From DASWRT01 sp036403035 (GTDB taxonomy: Bacteria > Pseudomonadota > Alphaproteobacteria > ATCC43930 > CGMCC-115725): a DNA stretch of 46,944 nt. The notes beneath the pieces were generated by a model. The model saw only the letters and a list, made by a program, of their open reading frames with translations. It was not told the origin of the DNA and ran no database searches. Of this stretch, positions 31,915 through 40,010 are shown piece by piece. Position numbers and translations under genes: made by a program. Location: contig DASWRT010000086.1 of the NCBI GenBank assembly GCA_036403035.1, forward strand, positions 1 through 46,944, written 5' to 3'. Numbering within the stretch: position 1 is the first letter of the stretch; each line of letters starts with the position of its first letter.

Positions 31915-33552
31915 TTAAACGCTACGAGGTTTCGCCGCTGCGAAGCTCGTTTCGTGGGCAACGGGCGCCGCAGCGGCCGCGCGCTCGCGGACGGTGCGGT
32001 CGGGCGGGAAGATCACCACGACGCGGGTGCCCTCGCCCTTGCGGCTCTCGATCGTCAGCTTGCCGCCATGCAGTTCGACGAGGCCGATCGCCAGCGGCAG
32101 GCCGAGCCCGGTGCCGGCATGCTTGCGGCTCCAAGCGCTCGCCACCTGCCCGAAGCGGCTGATAGCGGTCTCGATCTCCGACTCGTCCATGCCGATGCCG
32201 GCGTCGGCGACGGCCATGACGATGCGGCCCTCGACCACCGCCGCCGTGATCACGACGACGCCGCCGGGATGGCTGAACTTCACCGCGTTGGTGACGAGAT
32301 TGAGCAGGATCTGCTTCAGCTTGCGGCGATCGACGCGAAGCGGCAGCAGGCCCGGCTCTATGTCGGTCCGGATGATGACGTCGTTGCCGCGGGCGCGTTC
32401 CTCGACGAGATGCAGCAGGTCGCGGATCGCGCGGCCGACATCGACGACCTCCTCGCTCAGCTCCAGCTTGCCGGCTTCCAGCTTCGAGACGTCGAGGATG
32501 TCGTTGATGATGCCGAGGAGATGCTCGGCGCTGCCGCTGATGTCGGTCGCGTATTCGATGTAGCGCGGCGTGCCGACGGGCCCCAGCAGCTCGCTCGCCA
32601 TGACCTGCGAGAAGCCGATGATCGCGTTCAGGGGCGTCCGCAGCTCGTGGCTCATGTTCGCCAGGAACTCGGTCTTGCTGCGGTTCGCGATCTCCGCGAG
32701 ATCCTTCGCCGCGATCAGCGCCAGCTCCGCCTGCTTGCGCTCGGTGATGTCGAGCGAGACGGTGACGACGAGCGGCGATGCACCGGCGTCGTTCAGCACG
32801 GTCTTGGTCGTCAGCAGCACCGAACGGGCGCCGTCGCGGCCGATTACCTCCTCTTCGAAGCTCGCCGGCTCGACTTCGCCCGCGAGGAGCCGCCGGTCCA
32901 ATTCCATGATCTTGCGGGTGTGGTCGGTCGGCAGCGCCTCGACGGGCGTGCGCCCGATCACCGCGGCGGCCGGACTGCCGATCCAGGCGGCGTAGCAGCG
33001 GTTGACGAAGACGAAGCGGCCGTCGGGATCGGTCGCGCTGATCATCACCGGGACGGCGTCGATGACGCGCAGCAGCCGCTCGTGGCTCTGGCGCAGCGCA
33101 TCCTCGTGCCGCCGCGCCTCGACCGCGATCTGCTCCTCCAGCGACAGCGCCTTGCGCTTGATCAGGATCTGCTGGCGGCGCAGCGTCAGCAGGTTGCGGG
33201 AGCGGGCGCGGAACTCGTGGTGGTCGACCGGGCTCAGCAGGTAGTCGGTGGCGCCGGCCTCCAGCGCACGGTAGCGCAGATCCCGGTCCTCGTAAGCGGT
33301 GATCACGATCACCGGCACGTCGGCGCAGGCGGCGTGCGTGCGGAACTGACGGATGAACTCGGCGCCGTCGAGGTCGGGCGTGCGGAAGTCGGTGACGATC
33401 AGGTCCGGCGGATGCGCGGACATGAAGGCAAGCGCATCGTGCGGGTCGCCGAAGGTGCGGACCGTCACGTCGCCAAGCGACTGCGCAAGCCGCTCCAGGA
33501 TCTTCAGGTTGGTGATCCGGTCGTCGATGATGACGACGGTCTGGCCGCTCAC
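31915..33552 (-). CDS. Histidine kinase with RpfG-like receiver (REC-PAS-HisKA-HATPase)
   Basis: 545 residues. The N-terminal receiver (about 5-125) strongly recalls RpfG: VVIIDDRITNLKILERLAQS, then LIVTDFRTPDLDG with the phospho-Asp, then VIVITAYEDRDLRYRALEAG and LLSPVDHHEFRARSRNLL. RpfG then has an HD-GYP phosphodiesterase; here a coiled coil, a PAS domain (about 165-275) and a full kinase follow (NMSHELRTPLNAIIGFS, N box LLNLVTNAVKFSHPGG, G2 GTGLGLPLAIGLVELHG). GTG 33552 has no strong ribosome site. It is the upstream partner of the RpfC-like gene, so phosphotransfer from RpfC's Hpt to this receiver is plausible. Confidence 0.9.
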   Translation of the reverse strand: MSGQTVVIIDDRITNLKILERLAQSLGDVTVRTFGDPHDALAFMSAHPPDLIVTDFRTPDLDGAEFIRQFRTHAACADVPVIVITAYEDRDLRYRALEAGATDYLLSPVDHHEFRARSRNLLTLRRQQILIKRKALSLEEQIAVEARRHEDALRQSHERLLRVIDAVPVMISATDPDGRFVFVNRCYAAWIGSPAAAVIGRTPVEALPTDHTRKIMELDRRLLAGEVEPASFEEEVIGRDGARSVLLTTKTVLNDAGASPLVVTVSLDITERKQAELALIAAKDLAEIANRSKTEFLANMSHELRTPLNAIIGFSQVMASELLGPVGTPRYIEYATDISGSAEHLLGIINDILDVSKLEAGKLELSEEVVDVGRAIRDLLHLVEERARGNDVIIRTDIEPGLLPLRVDRRKLKQILLNLVTNAVKFSHPGGVVVITAAVVEGRIVMAVADAGIGMDESEIETAISRFGQVASAWSRKHAGTGLGLPLAIGLVELHGGKLTIESRKGEGTRVVVIFPPDRTVRERAAAAAPVAHETSFAAAKPRSV

Positions 33553-33597
33553 GGCGGCGTCACCGCCGCGCCGGCCGCCGACGGCGGCGGCGCGCGG

Positions 33598-33682
33598 TGG
33601 TGGAGGCGACGGGACTCGAACCCGTATGCCTGTCGGCGAGCGATTTTAAGTCGCTTGCGTCTACCAGTTTCGCCACGCCTCC
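33598..33682 (-). tRNA. tRNA-Leu (anticodon TAA)
   Basis: 85-nt class II tRNA with a genome-encoded CCA (complement of 33598-33600). The acceptor stem is GGAGGCG/CGCCTCC with discriminator A. The anticodon loop CTTAAAA gives anticodon TAA (33646-33648), reading UUA. The variable arm is long, as in tRNA-Leu. The T arm is ACGGG-TTCGAGT-CCCGT. It lies between the REC-PAS kinase and the CinA-like gene, with no integrase nearby. Confidence 0.97.
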
Positions 33683-33784
33683 AAGCCGCCGCGCCGCCGA
33701 CGGTCCGCCGTTGCCGCACCGCCGCCGTGCAGGGCGACCCCGGCGGGTCGCCCTTGTCGCGGACACGGCGCGGCGGACGGCAGC

Positions 33785-34543
33785 TCACGTCGCGGTCTCT
33801 TCGATCGGCGAGCCGCCGAGCCGGCGGATCATCGCCGCAACGTCTCCGGCCGCCTCGTCGAGGCGGGCCGCATCGGTGCCGCGCAGCACGAGACTGACGC
33901 CGAACTGTCCCTGACGATAGAAGGGATAGGAACCGATCTCCAGATCCGGATAACGGCCCTGCACCTCGCCGAGATCCTTGGCGAGCGTCCCTTCGGCGAG
34001 GTGGCAGGCCACGGTGCGCGACTGCACCGGACGGCCGCCCTTCAGCTCATGCCGGATCCCGTCGAACATCGCCCGCATGATCTGCGGCACGCCGGCCATC
34101 ACGAAGACGTTGCCGATCCGGAAGCCCGGAGCGCGCGACACCGGATTCCTGACCAGCGCCGCGCCCTCCGGCACATGCGCCATGCGCAGGCGCGCCTCGT
34201 TGAGCTCGCCCGGCTTGTAGCCGGCCTCCAGCAGCGCCTTCGCCTCGGGATGCAGGATCAGCGGCACGCCGAACGCCCGTGCGACGCACTCCGACGTAAT
34301 GTCGTCATGCGTCGGCCCGATGCCGCCGGTTGTGAAGACATAGTCGAATTCGGCGCGGACCTCGTTGACCGTCGCGACGATCGTCTCGGCAACGTCGGGG
34401 ATCACCCGCGCCTCCATCAGGCGGACGCCGACCTCGTTGAGACCTTTGGCAATATAGGAAAGATTGGCGTCCTGAGTCCGTCCGGAAAGGATCTCGTTGC
34501 CGATGATCAGCAGGCAGGCGGTGACGGGCTTTTCGGTATCCAT
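33785..34543 (-). CDS. CinA-like MoCF-domain protein
   Basis: 252-residue protein of the COG1058 group (molybdopterin-binding/MoCF domain, often called CinA-like or competence-damage protein A). Sequence: TACLLIIGNEILSGRTQDAN near the start, VFTTGGIGPTHDDITSECVA (the MoCF substrate-binding loop), GAALVRNPVSRAPGF and VFVMAGVPQIMRAMFD. It lacks the C-terminal CinA deamidase domain. Some relatives are ADP-ribose pyrophosphatases, others unknown. ATG 34543 matches where family similarity begins; ATG 34576 is possible, and neither has a clear ribosome site. Confidence 0.85.
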   Translation of the reverse strand: MDTEKPVTACLLIIGNEILSGRTQDANLSYIAKGLNEVGVRLMEARVIPDVAETIVATVNEVRAEFDYVFTTGGIGPTHDDITSECVARAFGVPLILHPEAKALLEAGYKPGELNEARLRMAHVPEGAALVRNPVSRAPGFRIGNVFVMAGVPQIMRAMFDGIRHELKGGRPVQSRTVACHLAEGTLAKDLGEVQGRYPDLEIGSYPFYRQGQFGVSLVLRGTDAARLDEAAGDVAAMIRRLGGSPIEETAT

Positions 34544-34636
34544 GCTGCGGCCGGCCAGATGACGATTCGACTTCATAGGCCGATTCGCCGGTGCGGTTCA
34601 ATGGTGTTGCCCGGATGCGATCGTTACGTCACCCTA

Positions 34637-34821
34637 GGAGCACCTGACAAGACCGGTTGTATTCTGCGACACGGTGTCCCTTCGGGTTGCACCGGGATGA
34701 GGCATGGCTGCGTCGCGCCGGCTCGCCGATGAACCCGCATCGCCTTCGCCGACGCTCCTGACCATGTAACCATGCCTCATTCCGGCGCAACGCAGGCCGC
34801 AACCGGTCTTGTCAGGTGCTC
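34637..34821. mobile_element. MITE-like inverted-repeat element
   Basis: The CinA-like/map divergent space (34544-34938) holds a 185-bp element with perfect 21-bp inverted ends, 34639-34659 (starting AGCACCTGACAAG) and 34800-34820. A second inverted match CCGG(G/A)ATGAGGCATGG lies inside each arm (34692-34707 and 34770-34785). It is flanked by TA on each side (34635-34636 and 34822-34823), as would be left by an IS630/mariner-type transposase, although the left flank has one base more. It has no coding capacity. No second copy is present in the window. Confidence 0.65.
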
Positions 34822-34938
34822 TAAGCGTGGCGGATGCGATGGTGTTGCTGCGGCCGGCACTCGATCTTAATTATGCTGAAGCTCAAGAACGACCTGTCAC
34901 GATGGCGCGGCTTCGCCGTCGCCGAAGAGGGTAATGGA

Positions 34939-35781
34939 ATGCAGTTCACGACGGCCCGCCAGCGCCCGGCGCAACGGCCGGACCCGGAGGAAGGCCGGAT
35001 CCGGATCCACACGCCGGAGGATTTCGAGGGAATGCGCAAGGCGGGACGGCTCGCCGCCGAGACGCTCGACTTCATCACGCCGCACGTCAAGCCCGGCGTG
35101 ACCACCGACGCGCTCGACCGGCTCTGCCACGGCTTCGTCCTCGATCACGGCGGCATCCCGGCGCCGCTCAACTATCGCGGGTTCCCGCGCTCGATCTGCA
35201 CCTCGATCAACCATGTCGTCTGCCACGGTATCCCCGGCGACCGGCGGCTCGTCGAAGGCGACATCGTCAATATCGACGTGACGCCGATCCTCGACGGCTG
35301 GCACGGCGATTCGAGCCGGATGTATCTCGTCGGCGAGAAGATCCCGCTGAAGGCGCGGCGGCTCGTCGAGGTGACGTACGAGGCGATGATGCGCGGGATC
35401 GCCGTGGTCAAGCCGGGCGTGCGCCTCGGCGCGATCGGCGCGGCCATCCAGCAATTCGCGGAAGCGCACCGCTTCTCGGTCGTACGCGACTTCTGCGGAC
35501 ACGGTGTCGGCCGGGTCTTCCACGATGCGCCGTCGGTCCTGCATTTCGGCACGCCGAACGACGGGGTGGTGCTGCGCGAGGGCATGTTCTTCACGATCGA
35601 GCCGATGATCAACACCGGCCGCCACGAGGTGAAGATCCTCAGCGACGGCTGGACCGCGGTGACCAAGGACCGGTCGCTCTCGGCGCAGTTCGAGCACACG
35701 GTCGGGGTGACGGCGGACGGCGTCGAGATCTTCACGCTCTCGCCGGCCGGGCTGCACCAGCCGCCCTACTCGGTCGCCTGA
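34939..35781 (+). CDS. map: Type I methionine aminopeptidase
   Basis: 280-residue enzyme that removes the initiator methionine. The five metal ligands are visible: Asp in VNIDVTPILDG, Asp in WHGDSSRMY, His in FCGHGVGRVFH, Glu in FTIEPMI, and Glu in QFEHTV. ATG 34939 has AGAGGG 7 nt upstream; an earlier ATG at 34873 has none and would add 22 unconserved residues. An N-terminal extension of about 25 Arg/Pro-rich residues precedes the conserved RIHTPEDFEGMRKAGRLA. radC follows after 9 bp, a common pairing in alphaproteobacteria. Confidence 0.96.
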   Translation: MQFTTARQRPAQRPDPEEGRIRIHTPEDFEGMRKAGRLAAETLDFITPHVKPGVTTDALDRLCHGFVLDHGGIPAPLNYRGFPRSICTSINHVVCHGIPGDRRLVEGDIVNIDVTPILDGWHGDSSRMYLVGEKIPLKARRLVEVTYEAMMRGIAVVKPGVRLGAIGAAIQQFAEAHRFSVVRDFCGHGVGRVFHDAPSVLHFGTPNDGVVLREGMFFTIEPMINTGRHEVKILSDGWTAVTKDRSLSAQFEHTVGVTADGVEIFTLSPAGLHQPPYSVA

Positions 35782-35790
35782 CGGACGCAC

Positions 35791-36480
35791 TTGGCCGACG
35801 GATCGGACAAACCGCACTTTCACGGGCATCGGCAGCGGCTGCGCGAGCGGCTGCTGGATGCCGGCGCCGAAGGATTCCCCGACTACGAACTGCTGGAGTT
35901 CCTGCTGTTCTCGGCGCTGCCGCGGCAGGACACCAAGCCGCTCGCCAAGGCGCTGATCGCCCGCTTCGGCAGCTTCGCCGACGCGGTGGGCGCCGACCGC
36001 GAGGCGCTGCTGGGCGTGCCCGGTATCGGCGAGGCGGCGGTCGCGACGCTTCTGGCGGTGCGCGAGGCGGCGCGTCGCCTCGTCCGCGCCGAACTGCACG
36101 AGCGCCCGGTGATCGCCTCCTGGGAGAAGCTCGTCGATTACTGCACGGCGACGATGGCCTATGCCGCGGTCGAGGAGTTCCGGCTGCTGTTCCTCGACCG
36201 CCGCAACGTCCTCATCGCGGACGAGCGGCAGCAGCGCGGCACGATCGATCAGGCGCCCGTCTATGTCCGCGAGGTGGTGAAGCGGGCACTGGAACTGGGC
36301 GCATCGGCGATCATCATGGTGCACAACCACCCGTCGGGCGATCCGACGCCGTCGCGTTCCGACATCGAAATCACGAAGCAAGTGGCGCAGGCCGCTGCTC
36401 CGCTCGGCGTCAGGCTGCACGACCACATCGTCATCGGCCGCAGCGGGCACACCAGCCTGCGGACGATGGGGTTGCTGTAG
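35791..36480 (+). CDS. radC: RadC/MPN-domain JAMM protein
   Basis: 229-residue RadC-family protein. An N-terminal helix-hairpin-helix region (DYELLEFLLFSALPRQDTKP, LLGVPGIGEAAVATL) is followed by the JAMM metal motif HNHPSGDPTPSRSD. The family was named for DNA repair but its true role is uncertain. TTG 35791 follows the map stop by 9 bp with a weak ribosome site, so it is probably translated by coupling. The stop converges on the PhyH gene with a 15-bp gap. Confidence 0.93.
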   Translation: MADGSDKPHFHGHRQRLRERLLDAGAEGFPDYELLEFLLFSALPRQDTKPLAKALIARFGSFADAVGADREALLGVPGIGEAAVATLLAVREAARRLVRAELHERPVIASWEKLVDYCTATMAYAAVEEFRLLFLDRRNVLIADERQQRGTIDQAPVYVREVVKRALELGASAIIMVHNHPSGDPTPSRSDIEITKQVAQAAAPLGVRLHDHIVIGRSGHTSLRTMGLL

Positions 36481-36495
36481 GCGGCGGCCGGCAGC

Positions 36496-37326
36496 CTACA
36501 CCCGGAACACGTAGCTCCTGCCCTGCTCGCGCTCGATATCGGGCGGGAAGCTGGCGTACTTGTCGGCGTAGTACTGCGCCCGGTGGTCGCCGGCCGAGGC
36601 GGCGTTGTAGGTGAGGTAGAGCACCCGGCGCTGCCGCCCGGTCAGGTTCTCCGACGAGCGGTGCGGCACGTAGCTGTCGAAGAAGATCACGTCGCCGGGC
36701 TCGGTCGGCACGGACGTGAAGTCCATCCCCGCCATCTGCGCGTCGTCGAGCGGCTTCCACTCCTCACCGATCAACCCTTCCTTGTGGCGTCCGCCGGCGA
36801 TCTCCAGGCAGCCGTTCTCCAGCGTCGCCGGGTCGATGCTGACCAGCGCCGTCACGAAGAACGGGGCGTAGCGGCCCCAGCCCGCCTGCTGATCCTGGTG
36901 CGGCTTGAAGCCGGCGCCGCCGGGCATCTTGAAGTTGATCTTCTCCTTGAACAGCACCGCCGGCTCGCCGAGGAGCGCGGCGACGCAGGCGATGATCTCG
37001 CCGCCGCAGACGAAGCGGTCGAACGCCTCGTGGTGAGGGCAGAAATTCTCGATCCGCTGCATCACCTTGCGGGCGGGATCGAGGACGCTCTGCTCGTGAT
37101 AGACCCAGTGGCGCCCCGGCACCTCCGGCGCCTCCGCCAGCTCGTCCGTCCAGCGGGTCAGGGCGGCCATCGCCGCGGCGTCGAACATGCCACGGACCGT
37201 GAGAAAGCCGTCGCGCTCGAACCGAAGACGTTCGGCCGGTCCTACGGACAGTGGGCGGGCTGAGCCCCCCTGCCCGTCCGCCGCGGCGAAAACGGGCGAG
37301 CCGAAAGCGTGGCCGCGACGGATCAT
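36496..37326 (-). CDS. Phytanoyl-CoA dioxygenase (PhyH) family protein
   Basis: 276-residue Fe(II)/2-oxoglutarate oxygenase. The iron ligands are His and Asp in FKPHQDQQAGWG and the distal His in VPHRSSENLTG; 2-oxoglutarate-binding Arg candidates are in GRQRRVLYLTYN. Known bacterial relatives hydroxylate alkyl chains, ectoine or phosphonates (PhnY). Its ATG overlaps the stop of the upstream nucleotidyltransferase by 4 bp, so both are made together. The substrate is likely linked to that enzyme's product. Inference: hydroxylation of a lipid or phospho-headgroup precursor. Confidence 0.87.
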   Translation of the reverse strand: MIRRGHAFGSPVFAAADGQGGSARPLSVGPAERLRFERDGFLTVRGMFDAAAMAALTRWTDELAEAPEVPGRHWVYHEQSVLDPARKVMQRIENFCPHHEAFDRFVCGGEIIACVAALLGEPAVLFKEKINFKMPGGAGFKPHQDQQAGWGRYAPFFVTALVSIDPATLENGCLEIAGGRHKEGLIGEEWKPLDDAQMAGMDFTSVPTEPGDVIFFDSYVPHRSSENLTGRQRRVLYLTYNAASAGDHRAQYYADKYASFPPDIEREQGRSYVFRV

Positions 37327-38087
37327 GCCGCCTCCCGCGTCTCGCGGAGCTGCGGCAGCACCTCGTCGGTCGCTCGCCGCACATCCTCGGAGAAGTCGAT
37401 CTCGGTCCAGGGCAGTCCGGTGACGTCCTCGAAACCGAAGGACCCGCCGGCGAGCATCACGTCGCGCAGCGGCTCCTCATACTCCATGTGGGCGCGGCCA
37501 TCGGCGACATAGGCATCGGCCCGCTCGGCGAGAGCGCGCGCGGTCTCCGGCGAGATCCGGAAGAAGCCGACCGATTCTCCGTGCCACGCCCCCTGCTCGA
37601 CCGGCTTCTTGTGAAAGTCGACGATCCGGCCCGAGGAGTCGATGCAGAGCTTCACCGGCTCGTCGCCGGGCTCGATGTTACGGTCCAGCAATGCGCAATC
37701 GGCGTGCGAGGTAGCGAGCAGCCGGACCAGGAGCCGCGAATCGTACAGCACGTCGCCGTCCATCAGCAGGGTCGGCCCGGCGTCCGCATCGCGCAACGCG
37801 TCCCGCGCCGTCCACAGCGACACGACGCTGCCCTCGGTATAGCGGGGGTTCGCGACGAGACGGACCCGCGGCGTCGCAGGCGTTCCGATCCGCGACAGCT
37901 CGGCGGCGATCAGGTCGGCGCGATGGCCGACCACCAGCACGATCTCGCCGACCCCGCATGCTCCCAGGATCTCGATGTGGCGCTGCAACAGCGTCTTGCC
38001 GCCGAACGGCAGGAGCACCTTCGGCCGCCCGTCATGCGTCGCGCCGAGGCGCCGACCGACGCCGGCGACGAGAAGAACCGCTTGCAT
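37323..38087 (-). CDS. Cytidylyl/nucleotidyltransferase (LicC/IPCT-like)
   Basis: 254-residue sugar-nucleotidyltransferase fold. Sequence: MQAVLLVAGVGRRLGAT...GRPKVLLPFGGKTLLQRHIE (pyrophosphorylase signature and Lys), NPRYTEGSVVSLWTARDAL, LLMDGDVLYD (metal Asp), and ESVGFFRIS. This layout is shared with phosphocholine, inositol-1-phosphate and phosphonate cytidylyltransferases. ATG 38087 starts the family match; an upstream in-frame ATG at 38144 would give an odd 19-residue addition. It leads the minus-strand pair and is divergent from the HpnL-like/CDP-alcohol transferase pair, which would use a CDP-activated donor or acceptor. Confidence 0.85.
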   Translation of the reverse strand: MQAVLLVAGVGRRLGATHDGRPKVLLPFGGKTLLQRHIEILGACGVGEIVLVVGHRADLIAAELSRIGTPATPRVRLVANPRYTEGSVVSLWTARDALRDADAGPTLLMDGDVLYDSRLLVRLLATSHADCALLDRNIEPGDEPVKLCIDSSGRIVDFHKKPVEQGAWHGESVGFFRISPETARALAERADAYVADGRAHMEYEEPLRDVMLAGGSFGFEDVTGLPWTEIDFSEDVRRATDEVLPQLRETREAA

Positions 38088-38125
38088 CAGGCCGCCCGGA
38101 TCAGGGACATAGTGGAGGTTCCATA

Positions 38126-38173
38126 ATGTTTTCGCTAAGTTCAAAAAAGTGCAATGTACGGTTGGACCGCTGA
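38126..38173 (+). CDS. Possible 15-aa leader peptide
   Basis: ATG 38126 with GGAGG (38114-38118) 7 nt upstream; product MFSLSSKKCNVRLDR, stop TGA 38171-38173. It has the best ribosome site in front of the HpnL-like gene and is AT-richer than its surroundings. It could be a leader peptide; no attenuator hairpin is obvious. Confidence 0.35.
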   Translation: MFSLSSKKCNVRLDR

Positions 38174-38180
38174 GGTTGCA

Positions 38181-38267
38181 ATGAAGAGTCGGCCTTTTGG
38201 GAAGGTCGCCCGCGCGGCCGGCTCGCCCGTTTTCTCATGCCTGCCATCCGATTGCGCAACGGCATGA
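38181..38267 (+). CDS. Possible 28-aa coupling ORF before the HpnL-like gene
   Basis: ATG 38181 with a GAGG 5 nt upstream; 28 codons ending in TGA that overlaps an in-frame ATG of the HpnL-like gene (ATGA, 38264-38267). The latter lacks a ribosome site of its own, so this frame might feed ribosomes into it. Weakly supported. Confidence 0.3.
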   Translation: MKSRPFGKVARAAGSPVFSCLPSDCATA

Positions 38268-39340
38268 CGTCATCGGGCAAAGGACTGCCGCGCCGGCACA
38301 CCAAGTCGACGCTCCGCATCGGCATGATCGCCAGCATCATTCTCGGGTTGGGCGCGCTGGGCGCCCTCCTGGCCTATTACGACATCGGCAGCGTCGGCCG
38401 CACTGTGTGGAACGCCGGCTGGGGCCTTGCCTACGTCACGCTGTTCCATCTCGTGCAGACCTGGTTTTCGGCGGCCGCGTGGCGGAGCGTGATGCCGTAC
38501 CATGACAGGCAACCGGTTCTGCGCTTCGTCTGGCTGCGCTGGATCCGCGAGGGCGTCAATGCGCTGCTCCCCGTCGCGCAGATCGGCGGCGAGGTGGTCG
38601 GCGCGCGCCTCCTCGCCCATCGCGGCGTCCGGCTCGCCGTCGCGGGCGCCAGCGTGACGATCGACCTCACGGTCGAGATGATCACGCAGATCCTGTTCAC
38701 CATCCTCGGCCTCGCGCTCCTGATCACCTACGCCGACGACCATCAGATCATCGAATGGACCGTGATCGGCATCGTGATCGCCGCGAGCACCGCCTTCGGC
38801 TTCGTCATGGCGCAGCGGCTCGGCCTGCTGCGGCTCGTCGAGAAGCTGCTGCTGGCGATGGCGCGGAAATGGCAGTGGCTCGGCGCCGCCGAGGCGGCCG
38901 GGCTGCACGACGCAGTGCTCGCGATGTACCGGCGGCGCGGCGCGCTGCTGCGCGCCGGCTGGCATCACAGCCTCTCGTGGCTGCTCGGCGGCGCCGAGGT
39001 GTGGCTCGCGCTCTATTACCTCGGCCACACGGTCGATCTTGCGCAGGCGCTGGTGATCGAGAGCCTCGGTCAGGCGCTGAAGAGCGTCGGCTTCTTCGTG
39101 CCCGGCGCGCTCGCCGTGCAGGAGGGCGGCTACATCGTCGTACTGAGCCTGTTCGGACTGCCGCCCGAGCTGGCCCTGGCGCTGTCTCTCGTGAAGCGGT
39201 TCCGCGAGGTGGTGCTTGGGTTGCCGGCACTGGCGGCGTGGCAATGGTCCGAGAGCCGCCGCTATCTCAACGGCGCGGCGGCAGCACAGCCGGCGACGGC
39301 GAGAACGGCAGCGATAAGCGAATTAGGGGGATCCTCGTAG
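38237..39340 (+). CDS. HpnL-like/lysylphosphatidylglycerol synthase-TM family membrane protein
   Basis: 367-residue integral membrane protein with about eight hydrophobic segments (first at residues 33-55). It has the HpnL/TIGR00374-type motifs: WIREGVNALLPVAQIGGEVVG, LAVAGASVTIDLTVEM, ESLGQALKSVGFFVPGALAV, QEGGYIVVLSLFGLPPE, and ALSLVKRFREVVLGLP. Family members are flippase-like and include HpnL of hopanoid clusters. No squalene or hopanoid enzyme is in the window. ATG 38237 has no ribosome site; ATG 38264 is an alternative. The next gene begins 5 bp after the stop. A role in moving a lipid intermediate across the membrane is inference. Confidence 0.85.
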   Translation: MPAIRLRNGMTSSGKGLPRRHTKSTLRIGMIASIILGLGALGALLAYYDIGSVGRTVWNAGWGLAYVTLFHLVQTWFSAAAWRSVMPYHDRQPVLRFVWLRWIREGVNALLPVAQIGGEVVGARLLAHRGVRLAVAGASVTIDLTVEMITQILFTILGLALLITYADDHQIIEWTVIGIVIAASTAFGFVMAQRLGLLRLVEKLLLAMARKWQWLGAAEAAGLHDAVLAMYRRRGALLRAGWHHSLSWLLGGAEVWLALYYLGHTVDLAQALVIESLGQALKSVGFFVPGALAVQEGGYIVVLSLFGLPPELALALSLVKRFREVVLGLPALAAWQWSESRRYLNGAAAAQPATARTAAISELGGSS

Positions 39341-39345
39341 ACAAC

Positions 39346-39948
39346 ATGGTCGGCACGTCCTGGACACATCGCATCGCTCGGCTGGCGATCCTGCCGCTGG
39401 TCGACACGCCGATCACCCCCAACCATCTGACGACGCTCCGCCTCGTCACCGGCCTTGCAGCCTGCGCGATGTTCGCGATCGGCGAGCGCAGCTGGGACAT
39501 CTGGGGCGGCGTGGTATGGGTGGTCTCGGCGTTCCTCGACCGCGCCGACGGGGAACTGGCGCGGGTCAGCGGCAAGAGCAGCGCCTGGGGCCACACCTAC
39601 GACTACATTTGCGACGAGCTGGTCAACGCGGCCTTCTTCGTCGCGATCGGGATCGGCCTGCGTCATTCTCCCCTCGGCGACTGGGCGCCGGCGCTGGGTA
39701 TCCTGACCGCCGGCTCTCTCTTGAGCTGCGGCTACTGGTCGGAGATGCTGGAGCGGCAGCGCAACGACGGCAGCAAGGCCTATTCCGGCGTCTGGGGCTT
39801 CGACTTCGACGACATGCTGTATCTGCTGGGGCCGCTCGCCTGGCTCGACTGGCTGCTGCCGGTGCTGGTTTGCGCAACCGCCGGCGCCTTCGCGATGGCG
39901 ATGCTCACCGGGTTGCGGCTGCACCGGCTCCGTCGCTCGGACGCGTAA
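39346..39948 (+). CDS. CDP-alcohol phosphatidyltransferase
   Basis: 200-residue membrane enzyme with the exact family signature D-x2-DG-x2-AR-x8-G-x3-D-x3-D (FLDRADGELARVSGKSSAWG, then HTYDYICDE). The four Asp bind the metals that hold the CDP-activated substrate. There are about six hydrophobic segments, typical for the class (PssA, PgsA, PIS). ATG 39346; AGGGGG 15 nt upstream is too distant to be ideal. It is paired with the HpnL-like gene and divergent from a nucleotidyltransferase that could make the CDP-linked donor. Confidence 0.9.
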   Translation: MVGTSWTHRIARLAILPLVDTPITPNHLTTLRLVTGLAACAMFAIGERSWDIWGGVVWVVSAFLDRADGELARVSGKSSAWGHTYDYICDELVNAAFFVAIGIGLRHSPLGDWAPALGILTAGSLLSCGYWSEMLERQRNDGSKAYSGVWGFDFDDMLYLLGPLAWLDWLLPVLVCATAGAFAMAMLTGLRLHRLRRSDA

Positions 39949-40010
39949 GAACGTATCCCGAGCAGGCCCTGCCGGACCGGGCGGCGGAAACAACCTGCGG
40001 GCACTGCGGG

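Noticed and set aside
33598..33682. tRNA-Leu as an integration site
   Set aside because: No integrase, no repeated 3' tRNA fragment, and ordinary chromosomal genes on both sides.
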